Below are positions 48,000 through 54,943 of a stretch of 64,000 bases of DNA, piece after piece. The position numbers and the translations under genes were made by a program. The DNA is taken from contig NZ_CP046315.1 of NCBI RefSeq assembly GCF_009730335.1, positions 744,001 through 808,000 on the forward strand. The letters are read 5' to 3'. How positions within the stretch are numbered: position 1 is the first letter of the stretch; every line of letters begins with the position of its first letter. The notes below the pieces were generated by a model. It searched no databases. It saw nothing but the letters and a program-made list of their open reading frames with translations, and had not been told where the DNA came from. This DNA is from Schaalia odontolytica. Lineage in GTDB: Bacteria > Actinomycetota > Actinomycetes > Actinomycetales > Actinomycetaceae.

Positions 48000-48905
48000 A
48001 TGCGTCGCCGCGCCGTCATCGTCCGACGCCCCACCGAGTTCGACGAGCTCATGGACCGCTATTCCACGCGCGGCCAGGTCGAATTCGTCCTGCGCAGCCG
48101 AGGGCGCACCCTTGAGTCCGTCGAGCGTGCGCACGAGTCTCACGTCGCCGCCCTGGCTCGCGTGCGGGCGGGCATCCCGGACGGGTGGGCCAGTGCCGAC
48201 GTGGAGCGTGATTCCCTGTCGCGCTTCCTCTTCGCCCCCGAGGACGTCATCGTCGTCGTCGGACCGGACGGTCTCGTGGCCAACGTCGCCAAGTACGTCG
48301 ACACCCAGGTCGTCGTCGGGATCAACTCGGTTCCCGAGTCTCAGGCCGGTGTGCTCGTTCGCTGCGCGCCCGAGGAGGGCATCTGCGCGCTGCGCCGCCT
48401 CGACGAGGACGCCGACCTGCGCGTCGATCACCTCACGATGGTGCAGGCGAGCGTTGACGACTCGCGATCGCTGCGGGCCCTCAACGAGGTCTTCATCGGG
48501 CATCCGAGCCACCAGAGCGCCCGCTACGAGCTGCGGTCCGGGTCCGTCGTCGAGCGACAGTCCTCCTCGGGCCTCGTTGTCTCGACCGGGACCGGGGCGA
48601 CCGGGTGGGGAGCCTCCCTCAAACGCGGACGCCACATGGGGGAGTTGCCCGCGCCGACCTCGTGCTCGCTCGCGTGGTTCGTGCGCGAGGCGTGGCCCTC
48701 ACCCTTCACCGGCGTCGAGTACACCGAGGGCATCCTGGATGAGGGCGAAGACCTAGGCCTCGTCGTTGCCTCCGAATCCCTCGTGCTGTTCGGCGATGGC
48801 ATGGAGTCCGACCGCTTGACCCTCACGTGGGGCCAAAGCGTGCGGATTTCGCGCGCCCCGCGCGCCCTGTCCCTCGTCGACCCCGCCGGGCTGGGGGAGG
48901 GCTGA
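48000..48905 (+). CDS. NAD-kinase-like protein with altered GGDG motif
   Basis: A 301-residue protein of the NAD kinase / diacylglycerol kinase-like fold. The usual GGDGT is here VVVGPDGLVANVAKYV, keeping the Asp but with Pro for the second Gly and Leu for Thr. The NE motif (ALNEVFIGHPSHQSARY) and the substrate loop (GLVVSTGTGATGWGAS) are recognisable. It starts 2 nt after the SPFH stop. A true polyphosphate/ATP NAD kinase, a kinase for another substrate, or a NAD(P) sensor are all possible. No close functional assignment is made. Confidence 0.75.
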   Translation: MRRRAVIVRRPTEFDELMDRYSTRGQVEFVLRSRGRTLESVERAHESHVAALARVRAGIPDGWASADVERDSLSRFLFAPEDVIVVVGPDGLVANVAKYVDTQVVVGINSVPESQAGVLVRCAPEEGICALRRLDEDADLRVDHLTMVQASVDDSRSLRALNEVFIGHPSHQSARYELRSGSVVERQSSSGLVVSTGTGATGWGASLKRGRHMGELPAPTSCSLAWFVREAWPSPFTGVEYTEGILDEGEDLGLVVASESLVLFGDGMESDRLTLTWGQSVRISRAPRALSLVDPAGLGEG

Positions 48906-48931
48906 GCCTGCGAGGCGGTGTGTGACGGCTT

Positions 48932-49032
48932 CTGGATAGGAAACAGAGATGTGGATAGGTTACGGAGTTCTGGATAGGTTACTAAGCTATCCGGAAGAGT
49001 TTTTCCTTTCCAGATCAACGTTTCCTATCCAG
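48932..49032. repeat. GGATAGG palindromic repeat element, copy B
   Basis: Starts CTGGATAGGAAAC and ends GTTTCCTATCCAG, perfect terminal inverted repeats of 13 bp. Inside are two more GGATAGG units and a hairpin CTGGATAG / CTATCCGG (48970-48977, 48987-48994) followed by T5 (49000-49004). The order of parts equals copy A at 19308-19389 with one extra unit. Another GGATAGG and CCTATCC pair lies at about 49056-49110. The 279-bp gap holds no gene. Confidence 0.65.
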
Positions 49033-49184
49033 TTCTCGTACTTGTGCGCTGCTGCAGGATAGGGGCCGCCCGGGCTTGCACCCGGGCTTTGCGCTTAAGG
49101 ACAACCTATCCGCATGTGGGCAGAGGAGGGGGCGCCTGTGCGTTGGGGCCGTAGCCTGTGAGGGATTCCCGTGCGCCGCAAGCC

Positions 49185-49940
49185 CTACGCGGGAATGATG
49201 CCCTGCGCGCGCAGCTTGTCCATGACGCGGTCGAGGGTCGCGCCCACCGGCTCGCGGATGATCAGGTCGGCGTGGGCGTCGGCCGAGGTTGGGGTGGCGT
49301 TCATCAGCACCAGGTGATCCCCGGAGAAATAGTTGATGAGGCCCGCCGCCGGATACACCACGAGGGACGTGCCAGCCACGATTAGCACGGATGCGCGAGA
49401 AATAGCGGTGACGGCGGCCTCGATGACGTCCTGATCGAGGGACTCGCCGTACATAACGATGTCGGGGCGCATCTGCGAGGCACACGAGGGACACGCGGGC
49501 ACGGGATCCCCATCAACCCTGACGGAATCGCCTAGTGATGCGACGGCCCCACAGCTCGTGCACACGAGCCGCTCCCAATTGCCGTGCAGCTCCCACACGG
49601 CGCGCGACCCGGCCCGCTGGTGCAGGCCGTCGATGTTCTGCGTGATGACCGCGTCCAGGCGCCCCGCGGCCTCCAGAGACGCCAGTGCCCTGTGCGCGCC
49701 GTTGGGCTCCACCGGATGGTAGATCTCGTGGAACCACTCCCAGTAGGCCTGTGGGTGCCGCTCAAAGAAGTCGATACTCAGGACCGTCTCGAGGGGAATC
49801 TCGCGCTCCTGAAAGTAGAAGCCGTTCGCCCCACGAAAGTCCGGGATACCAGACTCGGTGGACACGCCCGCCCCGCCGAAAAACACGGTCGATGGTGATG
49901 CGGCGATCCAAGCCGCCAGGGTTGAAACATCGCTGTTCAT
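49185..49940 (-). CDS. cobB: Sir2-family NAD-dependent protein deacylase
   Basis: Removes acyl groups from protein lysines, consuming NAD+. The 251-residue sirtuin has GAGVSTESGIPDFRG, TQNIDGLHQRAG, the catalytic His in ELHGNWERLVC, zinc ligands CTSC and CPSC, MRPDIVMYGESL and GTSLVVYPAAGL. ATG 49940 follows GAGGAGGGCCTC. It lies just before ackA on the same strand but beyond the ackA terminator. Acetyl-phosphate from Pta-AckA can acetylate lysines, so the neighbourhood is biochemically sensible. Confidence 0.92.
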   Translation of the reverse strand: MNSDVSTLAAWIAASPSTVFFGGAGVSTESGIPDFRGANGFYFQEREIPLETVLSIDFFERHPQAYWEWFHEIYHPVEPNGAHRALASLEAAGRLDAVITQNIDGLHQRAGSRAVWELHGNWERLVCTSCGAVASLGDSVRVDGDPVPACPSCASQMRPDIVMYGESLDQDVIEAAVTAISRASVLIVAGTSLVVYPAAGLINYFSGDHLVLMNATPTSADAHADLIIREPVGATLDRVMDKLRAQGIIPA

Positions 49941-49980
49941 GAGGCCCTCCTCGAGGTGGCTACTCGCCCAGGATACGCCC

Positions 49981-50013
49981 GAGGCCGGGGCCCCACGTGG
50001 GAACCCCGGCCTC
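49981..50013 (-). terminator. Terminator of ackA
   Basis: GAGGCCGGGG and CCCCGGCCTC (49981-49990, 50004-50013) with a 13-nt loop, just past the ackA stop. Both arms carry the recurring GAGGCCGGGG word. Confidence 0.8.
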
Positions 50014-50028
50014 GTCAACGCGAAGCGA

Positions 50029-51228
50029 TCAGGCGAAGGTCAGCGCCTGGCGGGCGATCGCCAGCTCCTCGTTGGTCGGGAAGACGTAAATCTTCACGGT
50101 CGAGTCGGGAGCGGAGACGACGCGCGGCTCGCCGGAGCGAACCTTGTTCGCCTCGACGTCGATCTTGACACCGAAGGGAGCGAGTGCCTCGGCCAGCTCG
50201 CGGCGCACGTCGCTGTCGTTCTCGCCGATGCCGGCGGTGAAGGTGATGACGTCCAGGCCGCCCAGCTCGGCGGTGTAGGAACCCACGTACTTCAGCAGGC
50301 GGTTGATGTACACGTCCATGGCGGTACGGGCGCGCTGCTGAACCTCGGGGGCGTCATCGTTGTGGATCATTTCCCATACGGAGCGCATGTCGGACTCGCC
50401 CGTCATGCCCTTCATGCCGGACTTCTTGTTGAAGAGGGTGTCGACCTCGTCGACGCTCATGCCGGCGACGCGCTGCAGGTGGAACACGACGGCCGGGTCG
50501 ATGTCACCGGTGCGGGTGCCCATCATGAGGCCCTCGAGGGGGGTCAGGCCCATGGAGGTGTCGATCGGGTGGCCGTTCTTGACGGCGGACACGGACGCGC
50601 CGTTGCCCAGGTGCATGACGATCTGCTTGAGGTCGTCGCGGCCTTCCAGCTTCGCGATCTCATGGGAGACGAACTGATGGGAGGTGCCGTGGGCGCCGTA
50701 GCGGCGCACGGAGTACTTCTCGGCGGTCTCGGTCTCGAGGGCGTACAGGGCCGAGCGGGCGGGCAGCTGCTGGAAGAACGCGGTGTCGAAGACGGCGACG
50801 TGGGGGACGTCGGGCATGAGCTCGCGCGCCACGTCGATGCCCTTGAGGTGGGCGGGGTTGTGCAGCGGAGCCAGCGGGCACAGCTCTTCGATCAGGTCGC
50901 GGACCTCGTTGGTGATGAGAGCCGGGCCGTCGAAGTGGCGGCCGCCCTGAACGACGCGGTGACCGACGGCGACGATGCCGGCCTCGGCCAGGGTCGGGCC
51001 CTCCGTGTCGAAGAGGCGCAGAACCTCGCGCATGCCGACGGTGTGGTCGGGAACCGGGAGCTCTTCTTCGGTGACGGCGTCGCCGTGGACGTGCTTGATG
51101 ACGCCGATGGGGTCACCGATGCGCTCGACGAGGCCCTTGGCGATGGCGTCGCCGGTTTCGGGGTCGACAAGCTGGTACTTGATGGAGGAGGAGCCGGAGT
51201 TAATGACGAGGACGGAGGACGAGGACAC
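50029..51228 (-). CDS. ackA: Acetate kinase
   Basis: Converts acetyl phosphate and ADP to acetate and ATP. The 399-residue product has VLVINSGSSSIKYQLV, VGHRVVQGG, VFDTAFFQQLPARSALYAL, HLGNGASVSAVKNGHPIDTSMGLTPLEGLMMGTRTGDIDP and FTAGIGENDSDVRREL. It starts at GTG 51228 with AAAGGCG upstream. pta lies 98 bp upstream on the same strand, so the two probably form the pta-ackA operon of overflow and fermentative metabolism. Confidence 0.96.
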   Translation of the reverse strand: MSSSSVLVINSGSSSIKYQLVDPETGDAIAKGLVERIGDPIGVIKHVHGDAVTEEELPVPDHTVGMREVLRLFDTEGPTLAEAGIVAVGHRVVQGGRHFDGPALITNEVRDLIEELCPLAPLHNPAHLKGIDVARELMPDVPHVAVFDTAFFQQLPARSALYALETETAEKYSVRRYGAHGTSHQFVSHEIAKLEGRDDLKQIVMHLGNGASVSAVKNGHPIDTSMGLTPLEGLMMGTRTGDIDPAVVFHLQRVAGMSVDEVDTLFNKKSGMKGMTGESDMRSVWEMIHNDDAPEVQQRARTAMDVYINRLLKYVGSYTAELGGLDVITFTAGIGENDSDVRRELAEALAPFGVKIDVEANKVRSGEPRVVSAPDSTVKIYVFPTNEELAIARQALTFA

Positions 51229-51326
51229 GCGTTCGCCTTTCGTGTTGTGGGGATAGGAAAGAAAAAGTACGAGGCCGGGGCTCGGTTCGCATCAATACTA
51301 ACCGGACCCCGGGACCTCAGTCCCGT

Positions 51327-52805
51327 TCAGCCCTGGGCCTGGACGGCGGTCAGGGCGACGGTGTTGACGATGTCTTCGACGAGGGCGCCGCGCGACAGGT
51401 CGTTGACGGGCTTGTTGAGGCCCTGCAGGACGGGGCCGACAGCGACGGCGCCGGAGGAGCGCTGGACCGCCTTGTAGCCGATGTTTCCAGCTTCCAGCGA
51501 GGGGAAGACGAAGACGGTGGCCTTGCCGGCGACCTCGGAGCCGGGCAGCTTGGTGGCGGCGACGGCCGCATCGACGGCAGCATCGAACTGGATGGGGCCT
51601 TCGATGGCCAGCTCGGGGGCCTTCTCGCGGGCGAGGCGGGTGGCCTCGACGACGACGTCGACGTCCGGGCCGGACCCGGAGGTGCCGGTCGAGTAGGAGA
51701 GCATGGCGACGCGCGGGGTGACGCCGAACTGGGCGGCGGTGCGCGCGGAGGTCACGGCGATGTCGGCCAGCTGCTCGGCGGTGGGGTTGGGGTTGACGGC
51801 GCAGTCGCCGAACGCCCATACGCGATCCTTCATCGCCATGAGGAAGATGGAGGAGACGACGGAGACGCCGGGGGCGGTCTTGATGATCTGGAAGGAGGGG
51901 ACGATCGTGTGCGCGGTCGTGTGGGCAGCGCCCGAGACCATGCCGTCGGCGTCGCCCATGTGGACCATCATGGTGCCGAAGTAGGACACGTCGGTGACCT
52001 TCTCGCGGGCCTGCTCAAGGGTGACGCCCTTCTTGGCGCGCAGGCGCGCGAACTCCTCGGCGTAACGCTCGAGGTAGGCGGGATCGTTCACGGAGATGAC
52101 CTGGGCGGCGCTCAGGTCGAGGCCGAGCTTGCCGGCGCGCTTGGCGACGTAGTCGGCGTCGCCCACGAACGTGATGTCGGCGATGCCGGCGGCGAGGACC
52201 TGGGCGGCGGCCTGCAGAACGCGGTCGTCGTCGGGCTCGGGCAGGACGATGCGCTTGCGCTCGGCGCGGGCGCGCTCGATGAGGTCAGCCTGGAAGGCAA
52301 GCGGGGTGACTGCGGTGGGGGCGGCGGTGGCGCGCAGGGTGGCTGCGGCCTCGTCGCCCAGCGGCAGGTTCAGGACGGGGACGTCGGCCTCGACCGCGGG
52401 GGCGCCACCGGTCAGGACGACGGCGACGACGGAGGCGGCAGCAGCCTCGGCGCGCAGGCGGGCGGCGGCGATCTCTTCAGCGAGGAGCTCGGCGCTGGCG
52501 CCCTCGGCGTCGAAGGCGAGGATGACGCCGGCGCGGGTGGAGGCGGCGAGGTTCAGGTTCCAGGCCACGTGGTCGAAGGCGCGGTTCGAGGCCTCACGGG
52601 CGGGGGTGATGAGCGCGTCGTCGCCGACGGCGCGGACGGCTTCGACCGCGGCGGGCAGAGCAGAGGCGGGACGGAGGGCGGCGTCGGTAGCCGTCGTGCC
52701 GGCCAGGGCGTCGACGGTGGCGACGCCGAGAACGCGGGCCAGCTCGTCAGTAGCGAGGGCGGCTGCCTCCGACGAACCGGGGGCGACGACAATAAAGCGG
52801 GACAC
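51327..52805 (-). CDS. pta: Phosphate acetyltransferase
   Basis: Interconverts acetyl-CoA and acetyl phosphate. The 492-residue protein has an N-terminal P-loop-lacking DRTGG-type region and the PTA catalytic domain from about 170: RIVLPEPDDDRVLQAA, DADGMVSGAAHTTAHTIVPSFQIIKT, CAVNPNPTAEQLADIA, MLSYSTGTSGSGPDVD and FVFPSLEAGNIGYKAVQRSSGAVAVGPVLQGLNKPVNDLSRGA. GTG 52805 follows AAAGGAGCATTCGA; longer in-frame starts lack a ribosome site. Confidence 0.95.
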   Translation of the reverse strand: MSRFIVVAPGSSEAAALATDELARVLGVATVDALAGTTATDAALRPASALPAAVEAVRAVGDDALITPAREASNRAFDHVAWNLNLAASTRAGVILAFDAEGASAELLAEEIAAARLRAEAAAASVVAVVLTGGAPAVEADVPVLNLPLGDEAAATLRATAAPTAVTPLAFQADLIERARAERKRIVLPEPDDDRVLQAAAQVLAAGIADITFVGDADYVAKRAGKLGLDLSAAQVISVNDPAYLERYAEEFARLRAKKGVTLEQAREKVTDVSYFGTMMVHMGDADGMVSGAAHTTAHTIVPSFQIIKTAPGVSVVSSIFLMAMKDRVWAFGDCAVNPNPTAEQLADIAVTSARTAAQFGVTPRVAMLSYSTGTSGSGPDVDVVVEATRLAREKAPELAIEGPIQFDAAVDAAVAATKLPGSEVAGKATVFVFPSLEAGNIGYKAVQRSSGAVAVGPVLQGLNKPVNDLSRGALVEDIVNTVALTAVQAQG

Positions 52806-52968
52806 TCGAATGCTCCTTTGATGCGAGAAATATGTTGCGGGTCTCAGGGACCTTTGGACCAATACTAAACCCGCATGCCCCTTATTCCTATTCTTTTGAA
52901 AAGACGAGGCTGTGGTTGGCTTGGTGGGACGCAGATGAGCGCGCGCACGATGACGAGCGCTCGTGCGA

Positions 52969-52974
52969 TAGGGT
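52969..52974 (+). promoter_or_regulatory. -10 element of leaderless DUF3017-like gene
   Basis: TAGGGT ends 6 nt before the GTG at 52981. Confidence 0.4.
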
Positions 52975-52980
52975 AGGGGC

Positions 52981-53271
52981 GTGAATGAGGAGGAAAAGAC
53001 CGCGCGCGCACGAGTGGGTGCGTGGCTTGGCGCTGCCCTGAGTGCGCTCGGCGTTCTCGGCGTGATTGCGCTGGCCGTGAGCGATCATCGCCATCGCGCG
53101 GTCCTTCTCATGGTCGCTGTCCTCGTTGGCATGGGTGCTCTGCGTTTGTGGATGCCGGGACGGCCCTGGTTTGCGTCGCGAGCTCGTCTGATGGATGTCG
53201 CGGTGTACGTGATTCTCGCCGCGATTATTTGGTGGTTCGCCCCCTACGTCTCCACCCTGGCGGTGCGCTAA
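52981..53271 (+). CDS. DUF3017-like small membrane protein
   Basis: A 96-residue protein with three hydrophobic segments (about 10-33, 36-55, 70-92). The segment LRLWMPGRPWFASRARLMDVAVYVIL matches the pattern of actinobacterial DUF3017 proteins. It starts at GTG 52981 and seems leaderless. Function is unknown. It is divergent from pta, with 175 bp between starts. Confidence 0.65.
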   Translation: MNEEEKTARARVGAWLGAALSALGVLGVIALAVSDHRHRAVLLMVAVLVGMGALRLWMPGRPWFASRARLMDVAVYVILAAIIWWFAPYVSTLAVR

Positions 53272-53439
53272 ACCCCTGGGAACAGTGGTGTTGCGAGCGG
53301 TGGCAGGCCTGCGCGAGCACGACATTTCTTCCGTGATTTTTGCCGCATCTATCCCGAATCCTGGTTATCGCTTCAAGAATTCGTAAAGCTCGTGCATGCT
53401 ATGAGCGCCCCATCATCCCTAATTGTCAAGGTGAAACAC

Positions 53440-54771
53440 ATGCGCGAGTTCCTGCGTAAATCCGGAATCCTCGTGTGGGTGATCGCTGCGATCATCCTCG
53501 CGACCGTCCTCGGATCCGTCCGTATTGGCGGCGACCACCTGGTTCCCGTCGAGATCGGGCGTATTTTTGCGACCTTCTCGGCGATCTTCAGCCAGTTCCT
53601 GTCCTTCTCTATCCCGCTGATCATCATCGGCCTCGTGACCCCCGCTATCGCGGACCTGGGCCGAGGCGCGGGCAAGTGGCTGGGCATCACGACGGCGATC
53701 GCCTACGCGTCGACGCTCTTCTCGGGCTTCCTCACCTACCTGGTGTGCGCGTCCCTGTTCCCGCGCCTCCTCGCTTCCACCCAGCTGGCGGATGTGGCTG
53801 AGCCGGGCAGTGCCCTCGAGTCCTACTTCACGATCGAGATGCCTGCGCCGCTGCAGGTGATGACGGCGCTGCTCCTGTCCTTCGTGGTGGGCCTGGGCCT
53901 GTCGATGGTCCCGCGCGGCGTGCTGCGTAAGGGCTTCATCGAGTTCCGCGCCATCATTACCCGTCTCATCGAGACGATCATCATTCCGCTGCTGCCGCTG
54001 CACATTTTCGGCATCTTCCTGAACCTGACCTACACGGGCGAGGCCGCTTCGGTCATCCGGACGCTGGTGCGCGTGGTCATCGTGGTTCTGGTCCTCGAGG
54101 TCATCATCCTGCTGACCCAGTTCTGCTTCGCGGGCCTCGTTGCGCGTCGTAACCCCTTCAAGGCCCTCCTCACGATGATGCCGGCCTACCTGACGGCTCT
54201 GGGCACCTCCTCGTCCGCGGCCACCATTCCGGTGACCCTGCGTCAGACGAAGAAGAACGGCGTGTCCGACGCGGTCGCGTCCTTCACGATTCCGCTGTGC
54301 GCGACGATCCACCTGGCTGGCTCGACCTCGAAGATCTTCTCCTTCGCGTTCGCTATTGTCCTGACCCAGGGCCTGACGGTGAGCTCCCTGCAGTGGGTCG
54401 GCTTCATCTTCATGCTGGGCATCACCATGGTCGCCGCCCCCGGCGTGCCCGGCGGCGCCATCATGGCGGCCACCGGCCTGCTGAGCTCCATGCTGGGCTT
54501 CAACGACGCCCAGGTAGCGCTCATGATCGCCACCTACATCGCCCTGGACTCCTTCGGTACCGCCACCAACGTGACGGGCGACGGCGCGATCGCGCTCGTT
54601 GTGGACCGCATGGCCCACGGCTCGATCGGCACCGAGGGCGACCCGGAGAACGCTCGCGAGCTGGCGTTTGACGGTATGGCCTACCTGGACCGCGTCTCCG
54701 TCGAGGGCGTTGTCAGCCCCGAGGAACTGGCCGAGTCTTCCGCCCGCAATAGCAGCGAAACTGTCGCCTAG
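53440..54771 (+). CDS. Dicarboxylate/amino acid:cation symporter (DAACS family)
   Basis: A 443-residue transporter with about eight membrane segments and two re-entrant loops. The family hairpin ALGTSSSAATIPVTLRQTKK with the serine-rich tip is followed by ATIHLAGSTSKIFSF, the APGVPGGAIMAATGLL loop and FGTATNVTGDGAIALVVDRM, which holds the substrate-binding Asp/Asn residues. Members carry glutamate, aspartate or C4-dicarboxylates. ATG 53440 has AAGGTG upstream; in-frame GTG 53392 and ATG 53401 are alternatives. Confidence 0.88.
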   Translation: MREFLRKSGILVWVIAAIILATVLGSVRIGGDHLVPVEIGRIFATFSAIFSQFLSFSIPLIIIGLVTPAIADLGRGAGKWLGITTAIAYASTLFSGFLTYLVCASLFPRLLASTQLADVAEPGSALESYFTIEMPAPLQVMTALLLSFVVGLGLSMVPRGVLRKGFIEFRAIITRLIETIIIPLLPLHIFGIFLNLTYTGEAASVIRTLVRVVIVVLVLEVIILLTQFCFAGLVARRNPFKALLTMMPAYLTALGTSSSAATIPVTLRQTKKNGVSDAVASFTIPLCATIHLAGSTSKIFSFAFAIVLTQGLTVSSLQWVGFIFMLGITMVAAPGVPGGAIMAATGLLSSMLGFNDAQVALMIATYIALDSFGTATNVTGDGAIALVVDRMAHGSIGTEGDPENARELAFDGMAYLDRVSVEGVVSPEELAESSARNSSETVA

Positions 54772-54788
54772 TCTCCAGTGACTGTGTG

Positions 54789-54830
54789 AGCGCGCGCCCG
54801 CCGGCTTCGGCGGGCGCGCGCTTGTCGTTT
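54789..54830 (+). terminator. Terminator of the symporter gene
   Basis: A long GC stem, AGCGCGCGCCCGCCG with its complement (54789-54803, 54808-54822), capped near a TTCG tetraloop and followed by TGTCGTTTCC. Confidence 0.85.
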
Positions 54831-54943
54831 CCTCGGTAAATGGGAGTAAGGCCCTAGTAGCGGAGGCGCAGGTCACGTAGAATAGGGAATGATAGGCACA
54901 CTGGGCCTGACGGCCCGCTCGGTCAACGAAAGATGGCAGAAAA

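Noticed and set aside
51248-51262. GGATAGGAAAG before ackA as a third repeat copy
   Set aside because: Only one unit with no inverted partner; probably chance.
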